NCBI GenBank assembly: GCA_030272585.1
Contig: BSYQ01000005.1
Location: 6,541,501 to 6,605,500, forward strand
Origin: Bryopsis sp. KO-2023
Taxonomy: Eukaryota; Chlorophyta; Ulvophyceae; Bryopsidales; Bryopsidaceae
DNA: 64,000 nucleotides
Reading direction: 5' to 3'
How positions within the stretch are numbered: position 1 is the stretch's first letter; the number at the start of each line of letters is the position of its first letter. The translations under genes and the position numbers were made by a program. Below, piece by piece: positions 11,902 to 25,657 of the stretch. Below the pieces are notes generated by a model that saw only the letters and a list, made by a program, of their open reading frames with translations, was not told the DNA's origin and did not search any database.

Positions 11902-14230
11902 TCAGTCAAACTTTTTGCACACCGAGCCACCTGCAAATGCCCGGTAATATCTATCCCCGCAATAACCTGGAACGCCACCTTGGGCTTCAGCTTCTTCCCT
12001 GGCAGCATCCTCATCGTCCAAAAAGTCTGAAATATTCCTTGATTTGCTATACACGACGCCGTTGGTTGTCACCTTTGAAGGAACTCGTGCTTTGGGGGCA
12101 TCTGGGCCAGCATTGTCAAAAAATTAAGAAAAATAAAGACTACCCAGAGAACTAAACACTTCGACTTCCTTATCGTGTCTTTGGAAGCCTAAGGGATGGT
12201 GTGGAGGTCACGCAGTCCTAGCAAGCTTTTTCTGTACAACTCTATTACTAATCAATATCATTATTAGAAATTTTAACCCCCCCCCCCCAAAATAAAAAAA
12301 AAGAAAAAAAATTGAAGAAAAAAATGAGACATGGGACAAAGCTGCACGTAAAAAAAATGGAGTGCCAAGAATAACACCACAGAAAAGTGAGTGAATAGAA
12401 AGTCCTGGATTCTGCAGACATGGTTTAGAAACACATCATCCCCAGTCTACCTTCAGTTCCGAACGTTGTGTTGACTCCAATGAAATAGAACGTGCTGGCT
12501 GACAGACCCAGGCAAACCGCACACACTATCAGTGTCGTTTTCAGCCTCGCCAGAATGGGACGAACCTAAACAGGGTCAAAATTGCAACCTCAGTATTCCA
12601 ACCTTTTGTTTCAACTTGATCTGAAACCCCAACCCCATGCCCCCCACATTCACTGTTAAACTACTTGGTATCACACCTCATATGTTCCCAACAGCCGGTC
12701 CCTAGCAAGCACTTCCGGTGGCTTAACAAACATTTGGCCATCATACCTGTAATGAAACACTTCCAATATTCAGCCAACCTGGAATTGGGGGGGGGGGGGT
12801 CATTCTGACCAGTACATCAAGGCTCCACATGTCAGTCATGGAGCACTGTGGGATTGTTTGGAGCGTCAGACATATTCTTGAGTCGATGATCCCCTTGTTG
12901 ATGCTGGATTTGACAGATGTTGGGGTTTACTCACCAGCCGGTTTCTTCATATTCCACTGTTGCACTAAGCAATCTGTTCCCAACATAGGACCATGTCAAA
13001 TTTAGCCGGAGTGCCACAGCAGCAACCGCCAAAAACGCACCAGAAGCACCACCAGCAAAAAATCCAAGTGGCTGAAGACACGGACAAAAAGAAAAACATG
13101 ACAGTAAATACTTGGATATGATAAATTCACAACCAAAAAGCAATCAAGGTAGGGCAGGGGATGCAAGCATGTGGCAAAACAAAATGGGAAAATCATTGTA
13201 GCTTGCATTTGTTTTTTTGGGGGGTATTGAATCTTTGTGTTGGGGCGTAGGGGGTATGCAGCTTCTGGGCCTTGTCAAACAGGAAAAAAAACACATAGCT
13301 AAATGCATACATATTGAATATATATAATCTATGAGTATCTATACATTGAATATCTCTTTCAATATCTCTCCCTGTGCATTGCATTGATGGATTGGGTCAA
13401 CATAATACTGTGGAAAAGCGAAGAACGGTATTTCGTCAATTCGTACATGCTTGTAATGTTTTTGAAGCTGGCACCCACATGGCTGACAGGATCGAAGGTT
13501 TGTGCCGAAATCGGACCGGAGATCACAACAAAGAATACCCCCCACACAAGAGCGAACCGCTTTTGGAACTCTGGGGAATCCAAAAGCACCTGATCCAGAA
13601 AAAAAATGCCCCACTTAGTCAGTACCCAGTCACATCATCACTTTTTCTGTCACTCAGAAAGGGAAATATAGCCTTGTCCCTGTGGTTGCTCTGCTTGTAC
13701 CCAATTGAATCAGAAAATTGAAAGAATGATGAGAAACTTCACCCACACTCAGGTTGAATGCAGAAAACTGGATAAAACATAATGGTGTGTCCTTGTATGC
13801 ATTTGGAAATTCTTCCCTATGAAAATCCTTAAAGACTCAGAACAAATGACAAATGATTTCACTTTGTGAAATTTGATGAAGAAGGTCTGGGTTTCGAATC
13901 ACACCTGGTACATACCCAAGAGCTGAGCTGGGATTCCTTCAGTTTTTTAAGTTCGTTGATCGGCCTCTGGTCGGCAGGAACGGCCATCTCTAGCTGGGGG
14001 TCCAGCCCGCCACCGTTATCGCTTACCTCCCTATCCACAGCGTTCCTAGCAACTCTCCGTTCTATGCGAACAAAGCTACGCCATGAGACCGTGAAAGGTT
14101 TGAAAGCCGGTGTCATATAACGGGTGTGGGAAAACATCCTGGTGGGCCCACGGAAATGGGAGGGAGATGCCAAAGGCCTCGACATTTGGTCCGCGTTTCG
14201 TGGGGGAGTGTCCATTTTTTCCCCCTCCAT
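11902..14230 (-). CDS. CGLD27: CGLD27/Ycf36-like (DUF1230) plastid membrane protein
   Basis: Six exons on the minus strand: 13916-14230, 13479-13589, 12935-13071, 12677-12746, 12451-12565, 11902-12101, all in phase, about 315 residues. Family hallmarks occur in order: VPADQRPINELKKLKESQL, then GVFFVVISGPISAQTFDP, YVGNRLLSATVEYEETGWYD, GQMFVKPPEVLARDRLLGTY, a second membrane segment around CAVCLGLSASTFYFIGV, and C-terminal GGVPGYCGDRYYRAFAGG. CGLD27 is conserved in the green lineage and diatoms and is a thylakoid/plastid protein of poorly known function, so the gene implies a plastid-bearing cell. The N-terminus (TPAFKPFTVSWRSFVRIERR) is Ser/Arg-rich like a transit peptide but shows no preceding hydrophobic signal peptide. 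An upstream in-frame TGA supports a start at or after 14230 unless an unseen 5' exon exists. Confidence 0.85.
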
Positions 14231-14451
14231 CAATCAGTTAGGCTGATTACTACGCAAAAACTCAAGATTTGCTCATTCCAGAAGGCAGGTCGGACGGACG
14301 TACGGAAGTGGTTCGTTACGGCTGCGCGTACGGCAGGGCGCAAACGGGTCAAGAGGCGAAAAAACAACGTTTCTTTCACTTTTCCACGCCTTACCCTTCA
14401 CCGCGTTCTTGTTGAGCTCTTTCGTCTTCTTTTCTTTGGATACCGTTCGCC
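14231..14451. promoter_or_regulatory. Shared 5' region of CGLD27 and AHCY (putative bidirectional promoter)
   Basis: Only 221 bases separate the start codons of two divergent genes, so this stretch must hold both 5' UTRs and core promoters unless the CGLD27 gene has a further 5' exon. It is CG-rich with clustered CGTACGG/CGTTACGG motifs and ends in a pyrimidine-rich leader before the AHCY start. Confidence 0.45.
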
Positions 14452-16179
<1,728 letters not shown>

Positions 16180-17024
16180 GTGGAGTCTCTGCAGCGAATT
16201 TAATGAAAGAGTCGCTTTCTTTTCTTTCTTTATTTCTTCTTACGGATAGACAACGAACAGATTTTATATGGCAACGATCGAGGATTTCATTGTTCTGGTT
16301 TGGGTTTCTGTTGGGTTTATGGGACGGCTGTCCGGTGAATGCGCACGGCATCATTGATTCATTTGGGTAGATAGATAGGATGCAGCAGGGGAGCGAAATC
16401 AGAACCAATAGTGGTGACAGAAGGGCAGGGAATGTGGCTTTTATCTTGTGGTTGTTCGACATCCTTGTTACACACAATATGGTGCCGATCCTTATGGAAT
16501 TCAGCAATGAGGGAAATGCCTTGGCATATCCTGGCAATTTGTGGAGGTCATTGACCAGGGCCGGGGAGGAGCATTTGAAGCTGTCATTGCATGAACTCTA
16601 TCAAGAGTTCATCAATCAACAATCCAATGGGCTCAAAACTGCACACTATCATTTCCCCAAGATGGTGGTGGTGGAACCCCAGAACTGAAAATAAACAACT
16701 TTTGCCTACACAACAGCAAATCATCTCAGCATTCCTGAAAAGCAGTTGCAGTCTCTCCCAAACGAGGGGGGGGGGAAGAAACCTTACTCCACACTTGACG
16801 GGAAGTGGCTTGATTCTTTCAACAAGCAAATGTCCACGATGATCTCAGTGGATTTCGAAAAAAAATCCAGTTGCCATCACAGGGAAGTTGATGGGAAGAA
16901 GCAGCAACACATAGACACACACACTTGTCCACATTTCGAAGTGGATTTTTTCACTTTTCCCTCTGCCACCCGAATCGTCTCCAAGTGGACACTCTCTGCA
17001 TTCCTGTGAGATTGACGAACCAAC
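16180..17024. other. Intergenic stretch
   Basis: 3' flank of AHCY and 5' flank of OLA1. A 102-codon open frame at 16380-16688 shows no recognisable feature and no splice support. Nothing else is seen. Confidence 0.4.
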
Positions 17025-20000
17025 ATGGCGCCAAAGAAAAAGGGGCAAGAAGTCGCCGAAAAGCCTTTGCTGGGACGGTTCAAGTCCCACCTCAAGGTGA
17101 GTCTCCTCTGATGAGAAGCGCTTTCAAAACACTGGCTGTTTGGAGGTCGCCCGTGTTCAGCTGCGGGGTGACCTCCTGGACGGAAACTTCGATCAGAATA
17201 CGCCAGGGCTCTACGAAGTATTTTGCACTCGTGGCGGCCGGTCCTGCAACAGGAAAACACTTGCTGGGATAGATGGGAAATTTTTCATTGAGTAGACCAA
17301 TGAGCCAAATAGGAATCTTGGTTTTTGCCACAGCATCATTGGTGCTGTTTACTGTTTTCAGTGCTGAATGTTTGTTGTTTTGTTGAGGGCTTGAAAGTTT
17401 GATCTGGATGATGTAGAAAAGTTCCCAATTTCTTGTTTCAGGGACCTGACATTTTTTCTGTGCAATGCTTCTCAGATTGGTATTGTAGGTCTGCCCAATG
17501 TGGGGAAGAGTACAACATTCAATCTGCTGAGCAAACTGGCGATTCCTGCTGAAAACTTTCCGTTTTGCACAATCGAGCCAAACAATGTGAGCTGCTTTCA
17601 GATGTTAACTGTTCCAGCATTTTGTCGAGCTCCTTTACATTTCATGCATATTGCATATGCTGTTTGTGATCTTGAGTTCCTGTGATGACTCGTCGTTCTG
17701 GGAAAATTCTCATCTATGTTTAGTCATTATTGATGCACTGGATCTTTTTGGAATATGAATGAAAGGGGGAAAAGCTAGTGGGGCGGGGATGCCAGTGGTG
17801 AGTTTGTGATTATGTAAAGATGTTGCTCGAGTCTGACAAGGAATGTGGTTTCTGGATGAACAGGCTCGAGTGAATGTCCCAGACGAACGATTTAACTGGC
17901 TAGTAGACTTGTACAAGCCCAAAAGTCAGGTCCCTGCGTTCCTGGATGTTGTGGATATTGCAGGTTTGGTGAGGTGAGAATCGCTCATTGTCAGGGAAAC
18001 CTGATTTTGGGAGGCAGTCCAAATATCGACATGGTTGGTGTTTGAACCTCCCCCTTCACGTTCAGAATATTTCCATTTTTAACTTCAAGTGGCTTGATCT
18101 TTATAATTCTTTCTGGTTTCATGAATAACCACTGGGAAATCTTGTTGTGGAAAAAATCAAAGTGAATGGTGCCCCTCCACTGAACAAAAGGACCATCTGT
18201 TTTGGAGCCATCATCAACTTCACTTTAAACGTCATTCCTAAAACACGCTGCTTCTTTTGACCCTCGAAACCGTCCAATGCAACAGCATATATTCAAAATT
18301 ATTCTCCGAGGGATGTCCACTTCTGATTGATGGAATCAACTCTGCAGGGGTGCTGCTAACGGAGAGGGGCTGGGGAATGCTTTCTTGTCGAATATTTCTG
18401 CTGTGGATGGTATTTTCCATGTGTGTCGGGCGTTCGTTGACCCCGATGTGACACATGTGGAAGATAGAATTGATCCCATCGAGGATTTTGACATTATCCA
18501 TTCCGAATTGAGGGCAAAGGATGTGGAAAGAGTCAACACTCAACTCAGGGTAAATCAGAAACCACGCACACATGATTTTTTTTATGTGGACATTCTTTCC
18601 CAATCCTGCTGTTGTGATCCTTTTTTTTAATATTAAAAAAAGGGGGGGGGGGGAAGGGGCATTATTGTGTTGACAAGAAAACTATGGAATATGTGCAACA
18701 GTGGTGTATGTGTTGATGAGATGGGATGTAATGTGTGTTTTTTCCTGTATGGGCAGGAGTTGAAAGGAATTCGGCAACCAAAAAAAGATGAGAATGAGCA
18801 AATGGAAATGTGTGAAAAGTTTATCGCATGGCTTGAAGAGGGAAAAGACATTCGGTGGGTAGTATCATTGTGTTTCTGTTGATAATATCAGATGAGGGGA
18901 AAGCACCATGCAACGGTTGATTTCCTGAAATAGAAAGTTCAGTAAAGAAGATGTTGTACACTGCACACGTGGGGTTTTGACAAATTATGGTCAAAAATGG
19001 GAGGTGGATTTTGTGAAGTTGGCATTGTTCGATAAAGACAAAGGCGACCACACACTCCTCGACATCAGAATAGTCGGTGCTGTTGATTTTTTGGCTGCTG
19101 GGGCTGAATTTAGGGTGAGGATATTGGACTGATTTTGCTTTTGGGGGTTTTCAGGTTTGGAGAATGGAGTTTGAAAGAGATTGATTTTCTCAACACGTTG
19201 ACTCTGTTGAGTGCTAAGCCAGTGGTTTACCTTGTCAACTTGAGCGTCAAGGATTTCTGTCGAAAAAAGAACAAATGGCTCCCGAAAATCGCTGAGTGGG
19301 TCAAGGTCAGTATGAGAACATGCCCAGTAAACTGTCAGACAAATGAAATCAAAATTCTTTTTTATCATTGTTTTTTTCCAAGGGAAAAAAACTCATGTCA
19401 ACAACTTATGTCACGCACGCAAACTAGCCTAGCTAATTATATCAATGGACAATTGAAATTGGTGTCTGAAATTAGCAGGGCTTCCTCCATGTCTTTTTGA
19501 GAGGAAAAGAAACCTGTCTGCCTGGCGATTGATCATTTCTCTTCCAAGGTGTTTGCAGGAGCATGGCGGAGATCCCATCATTCCCTACAGTGCCCAATTT
19601 GAACAGGAGCTGGTGGACATGCCTGAAGATGCACGGGCTGCCCATTGCGAAAGCGTAGGAGCTACCAGCATGATCCCCAAAATCATCACTACCGGCTTCA
19701 AAGCAATTCAGCTCATCTACTTCTTCACAGCAGGACCCGACGAGGTCAAATGCTGGCAGATTCGAAAACAATCGAAAGCACCACAGGCAGCAGGTATGAT
19801 TCCTTGAAACTTGATCCAGAGCTTTCTTTTGGGGGGAATAGGGTGGTGTATGTGTGAGGGAAAAAGAGTGAGGTGTGATTTGACTGGGTGTGAGAAATAA
19901 GGGTGTTTTTGTGGTAGGTGCTATTCATACGGATTTCGAGAGAGGGTTCATCTGTGCCGAGGTCATGAAGTTTGATGAACTGAAGGAATTAGGGACGGAA

Positions 20001-20479
20001 TCAGCAGTCAAAGCAGCTGGAAAATACAAGCAAGAGGGAAAGAACTACACTGTTCAGGTAATCCTTCCATGCAACCTGTCCAGCGATCCATTGATTTCGT
20101 AACCTAACCCAGAATCACCGATGTTGGTAAACCCAGCACAGCAAAATCTATCTGGACAGTGAATGCTTGTTTTACGTCATATTGCATTTTAACTGTTTCT
20201 TCAGTAATCTCGTGGAATTCCACAAAAGGGCTTCAAATAACCCCAAGCCCATTCACAATTCCCCAGTATGAGTTCATTGTTTGTGGCTGTACAATTGATG
20301 GAATGTTATCTGACTAGGGTAGCCCCATCCGTGGGATGAACGCCATGTGTTTGTTTATTGAAAAGGAAATTTATGGGGGCAAGTGTTTTGACATCATTCT
20401 CCTTGCATGTTTTTTTTCTATTGTTCAGGATGGTGACGTTATCTTTTTTAAATTTAATGTCACATCAAAAGGGAAGTAG
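17025..20479 (+). CDS. OLA1: Obg-like ATPase 1 (YchF/OLA1 family)
   Basis: Nine exons: 17025-17096, 17476-17586, 17864-17973, 18348-18549, 18757-18854, 19155-19305, 19559-19793, 19918-20057, 20429-20479, giving 389 residues, normal for the family. OLA1 is an ATP-preferring translational GTPase relative that binds ribosomes and acts in stress response. The sequence shows P-loop [10 protein letters not shown]3 region [12 protein letters not shown], the FFTAGPDEV turn and a C-terminal TGS domain ([20 protein letters not shown] ... [11 protein letters not shown]). The nucleotide-specificity loop, NxxE (for example NLSE or NMSE) in characterised OLA1, reads NLSV here at 19237-19248. All splice phases agree and every exon matches the family, so the identification is firm. 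The base-recognition change is the only oddity. Confidence 0.95.
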
Positions 20480-22438
20480 CGAGTGCGGCCCATGTTGCAA
20501 GCTGTGTTTCTTTTTTCTTTTTTTGGGGAATATTTTAAATGGAGAAGAAAGGGACGGGGAAAAAAATGGAATGCATGTGGGTGCAGTGTGAGTTGCCAAC
20601 GCTAGTGTAAGAATTGAAACATGAATTCTCAAGAGGGGAGAATGATAAAGCTGCCTGTTTCCTTGCATCAGTGGGAATTGATGTTTCTATTCACGTTGCC
20701 TTGATTCTTTCTTCAACATAGTTTAGTACTTTTTACAACCTTTTTGCATAATTTGGCCAGAATTCGGGAAAGAAATGTTCTGGCAAATCTGAATCATGTT
20801 GCTGTTTGAAGCATACGCACCAGGGAGGTAGGGATGCATGTCAACATGCCAGCCAACCTGCATGGAGGTCATTCCCCATTATCTCTCCTGATTTAATTTC
20901 GTTGCAGATGATGAATGAATGAGGAGGGATTCCAAGATCATCATCATTGTCTGAAATTTGACTTCTACTAAATGGTGTTGTATCGGGAAAAAACTACTTC
21001 TCAGAAAGAAACGTCCCACAACAGACACATCGGGTTCTTGACAAAAGTTTGACAGCATTTCCTTCCCGATCCACTCAAGTCTCACACTACCAAACCTCTT
21101 ACTCATACCTCGTATGTACATATAACTTAAATCCCAGATCTCTACTCCCCTTTTGTCACGTCTAATCAAACCAACCCATCTCATCCCATTGAGTCATTTT
21201 CCAAAACTGGTGTTGGTAGAATGAGTCATTCTTTCTGCGATGGATTGTTGATGTGGTGTTATCTTGACACCCGAAGCTTTATTCTTTCGGAATAATGTAT
21301 TTTATGTTTGTTTGTTCTTTCGGGTCCAACAATGGGGAAATGTGAAACATACAGAATTCAACAATGAAGCATCATTTGCCTGGAGGGTGGTTAATATTGT
21401 AAGAGCTCAAATAATTCATCTCGTCATATCGAACGATGATGTGATACTTCCCACAGCAGGTGAGCACGCAACAAGAATTACAATGATCTATGCTACCAAA
21501 TCATCAAGCCAATATTTTCCAAAACAAAACCCAATTCCAGAACCAGTGGGAAGGCATCAAAACCAGAGTTGCAGTAAAATGCATCAAAGGCTCTATTTTT
21601 GTCTTTCGAAACTGTTGAGAGTTCCTCTTGCTATTCTTTTCTTTCTTTTCCAAACCATTCCGACCAAAAGCCCTCTCAAATGATTGCACCTCCAACAAAA
21701 CTCATGAATACACTGCCTCCACCATGGCTGTGCGCAACTCATCAACCACCAATTGACAACACAAATTAGCCAAACCACATCAGAAAAATGATCTGAAAGA
21801 AAAAAGCAACCCTTCCGAAATTAGATCTCCACAAGATATTTTTTTCCCCTCCCCTCACTCAATGTTGCTTCACCCCCAAAGACATACAAAATTGCACTGT
21901 ATTCATTTGTCTATCTATATATATCTGTGTACTATCTCTAAAAATAACTGTATACTGTTTCCATATATATCTGTCGACGTTTTGCCCCCACCCCACCCAA
22001 TTTTAACACTTTCGTATTTGGTCTTTCATTTCGCTGTGGATGGAAAGTGAGGGTATGGTCTTGTTTTTTTTTGTTTTTTTTTTTCGAGTCCAACCAAAAA
22101 GATATCAAATCAAAAGATGCAATTCAACAAATTTTCATCGCTGTGCTCATGAATTGAATGGTTGCATCACTGACAGGGCCTCCTTGCTGTTGTGACCCCT
22201 ACAAACAATTCGAAGTTAACCCCCCCCAAAAAAAAAAAATAAATAATGAAAATAAAAAGTAAATACTCCCAACACCATTATCGCATTCTACTTCAGCATA
22301 TCGAAGAAGAAAAAATAATTTCCTGGCTTCAGATTTGTAATTTCTGCACTACTATAAAAAAAATTCAACCCTCCTTTCTACTACTTTTGTGGTGTTGATG
22401 GTTGTTTCCGTTTTCAATTTCAGAAATAGTGTGCAGAA
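20480..22438. other. Intergenic stretch between convergent genes
   Basis: OLA1 (plus) and the KH-domain gene (minus) converge here. No exon-like frame with recognisable protein was found. The right part (21780-22430) is A/T-rich with A runs near 22230, as expected of 3' UTR sequence. Nothing else is seen. Confidence 0.4.
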
Positions 22439-23851
22439 TTACCCACCAGGTTCAAAAACAAACTGTTTCAATTTCCTCACATTCTTCGAAAAGAACCCAA
22501 TAGAGTTGAATGTTTTCAATTCTGTTGCAAAAACTGGGTCACCATACCATTCCTCCTTGACACTCGCTGCTTGGGGCACCACACTCTTCGGTGGGGGACT
22601 GTAGAAAAACTCAATTCCATTGACCATCTGAATCTGAGGCACCTCTCTGCCACAGCAAGACCCCTCCGACAAATACTTGTATCGGCAAACTGCATTTTTC
22701 ATGAGGGTCAACGCCAGAGCTTGGGCCACCTCGGTCCCTTGGACTGAAAACATCCTCACTGTTTTTTTCTGGTTGCTTCCGAGGGGTTGGGTCCATGATG
22801 TGATGTTGGTTCCCGTTCTTCGCTGGATGGACCGGATGGAAACACCGCCCGGACCGATGATGAATCCAGAAACAAGCAGGGTGACGCTCAAAACAGTGCT
22901 GCAAAAATAAGAACAGAAAAATCCCAGTGAAGTTGGGCTTGGATGTGCATGTGGGTGAGAAAAAGTATGGTTTTCACATAATTAACCACTTTTACAGCAC
23001 CTCTCCTCCTGCCTGAAGCAAGTTTAATGAAGGGAAAAGGACACAAGGAAGTTTTGTGATCACATGTTCCATTGAATCTTTCTCGGAGAAACAAAAATGC
23101 GCGTTCGTTCTCACCAGTAGTCCCCGATTCTTTCGACGCTCAGGATATCCTGCACAATATCACTCATTCCTTCGCCTCGCCGCCTGGGACCTGCAGGATT
23201 TTTTACTTAAGAGGTTCAGCGATAGCTCCACAAAAATTGAGAAACTCGAAAAAAGCGTCCATCACAAGAAATCATCGCGAAGCACAACTCACCGCTCGGA
23301 AGGACGGCCTTCGTTGGCATGGTCGAAGCCTGGATCAAAGGCGGATTCATCGCAGGGGTATTGGCAACGGCCAAAGCACCTTCCGGAACGGGCGTTACAG
23401 GAACGATCGCAACCTCGCTCGATGCATCGACGGCAGATTTTTGGCCTTCTGTGGGCTGCTCCTGTGGGGCTTGACTGACGCAAGGCTCAAGCATCTCAAA
23501 AACGTCAACCCCTGCCGCCACAAGGTTGCACAGCATCGAGACGTTGTCGCTGCGTGTCCCGCTGGATACCGAAATCGAATCGGGAGGTCCCGAATCGAGT
23601 GGCGTGCCTACAGATGGGCTTTCCTCGTTCTTGATGGTCGAAGATATCTTGGTCGCGTTGCGCATTTGTTCGTCGATCGTGTCCTTGGGCACGTTCTCGC
23701 ACCCATGGATTCCATGCATAACCTGGAAAATCTGGTCGAGGGCGGAAGGATTGTTGAGAAGTTCTCCGCTGAGTTTGTGAATCACTCTCAACCGCTCCAG
23801 GAGGACTGCGCTCGACGGCATTTCGACAGCACTCCCCAACACGCTCTCCAT
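22439..23851 (-). CDS. Single KH-domain RNA-binding protein
   Basis: Three minus-strand exons, 23293-23851, 23115-23190 and 22439-22898, join in phase to about 364 residues. The N-terminal 190 residues are a non-conserved, partly helical region. The second exon (GMSDIVQDILSVERIGDYC) leads into a KH domain in the third exon, with the GxxG loop as GFIIGPGGVSIRSIQRRTG followed by TNITSWTQ. A conserved-looking C-terminal part contains PQIQMVNGIEFFYSPPPKS. KH domains bind single-stranded RNA or DNA. The target and process are unknown, and I do not assign it to a named family. The start was chosen as the first ATG of the frame, and the middle exon is what brings the other two into a common frame. 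Confidence 0.75.
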
Positions 23852-24746
23852 GCCAACAACGTGAAGAGAGGCCGTTGCCAGAAAAAACTGCACTGTGGAT
23901 TCTATCGGACAACTTTCATATTTCAGAGTTTTTCCACCCGAGCCGACTTGGCGACAGAGACTGACTATTTCTGGAAAAAGTGCCAGTCAGACATCGTGGC
24001 TTCGAATTAGGGATGAATGTATGTTTCGCCACCATACGAAAAAGTGCACCCAAGACTCAACGTGAAAAAAAAACAAAGCGCAAAACATAGACTCGATGCG
24101 AGTAACGAACGTGTGTGGGGCGTGTCGAGGTCTATGACAATCATTCGACACGCCGAACTTTTTTGCTGGTGATATCCAGCATCATATTATTGCACCTGCG
24201 GTCTGGGTGGAGAATGAGGAGCGTGCATTACACACTTTCGTGCAACGCACCATGCCACCCAAAGCACAAAAAAATACTAGGTTCTCTCAATCTCCCTCTG
24301 TCAGTTTTTCCTCCCATACGCTGAGACGCAATTGCAATCGGTTGCAACTGACGCGGACAGCATCCCGACGGACAAGGCTGCTCCGCCACAAACAGCCCAT
24401 CAACGACAGTATTGGCCTCCCCTTGTGCAAGAAACAGAACCAATTAGCCTGAGCACAAGAAGGCCAGAAACTACCCCAGCGATGTAGTTAACGATTGGTC
24501 GTATGTCTTACGTTTCAGGAACATGCCGTAATTTCTCGCATTTTTCAACGCGCGAAAGGTTTCGCCTTGCTTGAGCGCCAGAAACACAAGAATTAGATTT
24601 CGATTATCCTGCGGAACCATCCCGTCCCCGTGCGACAGAGGAAAATCGTTCATTTATACCTGCCCCAGAACGCACTGTCACACTCTTTGCCTTCAAACTG
24701 AACTTCGGAGCCGCCAACTTTGTTTCAACCGAAGTGGAAAAAAACC
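23852..24746. other. Intergenic region between divergent genes
   Basis: Lies between the start codons of the KH-domain gene (minus) and the small proline-rich gene (plus). No supported coding sequence; presumably it holds both 5' UTRs and promoters. Confidence 0.4.
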
Positions 24747-25657
24747 ATGAACGTCAATCAGTACACAAGGATCCCCAGAAGGGTGGGACGCAGGAGAGCT
24801 CTCCAACCTATTGGAGCCGATGGCCAATATTTGCCCGTTCCAGTGCCACCTCCGCCTCCGCCTTCTCCTCCGCCACCCCCTCCGCCTCCGGCACAAGGTC
24901 CATCACAAGCTCCAGCCCAGATTCCAGCTCGATCCCGGGCTACAAGACGAGCGCTTAGGGATGCCAATAGAGTGCAAGCTCAGGAGGTAACGTGCAGAGC
25001 TTCTTCTTCTTTGATCTTCCCTCGTTTGAACGACGAACATCCTTTCTTACGTTTTTGTAAGATGGCCTGATGTTTGGCAAACTATTGAAGAAGGCTTCTA
25101 AGTTTATATGTGTGGTGTGAGTTCGTCTTTTTGGGTTTCGATCTAACGTTTATAACGTTCTTTTCTCCTTGAAGACTGCCAGAGACCCCGTGGAGGACAT
25201 CATCGGAGAGGTATGTGATAGCATCGACAGATTTATTTTGCTAACTTGCTTTAAAACGCCGTCTTGGCGACGGCGGCCCGACCGCGGTTGAGGATCGCTC
25301 TTGTGACGGGGGCGTTTAAGTGGGATGGGCTCTGTTTCCTTGGTAAGATTGAATTGAGATACGCGGAAGCGCCATCGGGGGTCTTATCTCGCTGTTTGTT
25401 TCCTTTTTGCGCAGAACGAGAACGAAGTTAACCCCTCTGAGAACGAAGTTAATACCAGGAACCGAGTCCCAAAAAGAAGACTCGAAGATGCGGAGAGAGC
25501 TGGTAAGAGGTTTTTGCTTTTTTCGATTGCTGTCTTTTGCGTTTAGACGCCATCGCACCTCGTGATATTGAAACAAGCCTTTTTGGGAACAGTTGAAGAA
25601 CCTATGGCCCCCGCCGAAGTTAAGAGACGCTGCAAGGTCCTCAGAAATATGCGCTAG
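24747..25657 (+). CDS. Small proline-rich basic protein
   Basis: Four exons, 24747-24986, 25175-25210, 25415-25502 and 25593-25657, all with GT-AG borders and compatible phases, encode about 142 residues. The N-terminus is basic (RIPRRVGRRRALQPIGADGQ), followed by a polyproline stretch at about residues 33-48, a basic region (RSRATRRALRDANR), two tandem copies of NEVN-containing units (NENEVNPSENEVN) and a C-terminal AEVKRRCKVLRNMR. The polyproline tract could bind SH3, WW, EVH1 or profilin-type partners. No family is recognised and no targeting signal is visible. The regular exon structure argues that it is a real gene. Confidence 0.6.

Noticed and set aside
12270..12300. Homopolymer C/G runs (also near 8650, 12788, 18645, 36750, 61973)
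   Set aside because: Considered as G-quadruplex or regulatory elements, but they are single runs in introns and spacers without the repeated spacing of quadruplex motifs.
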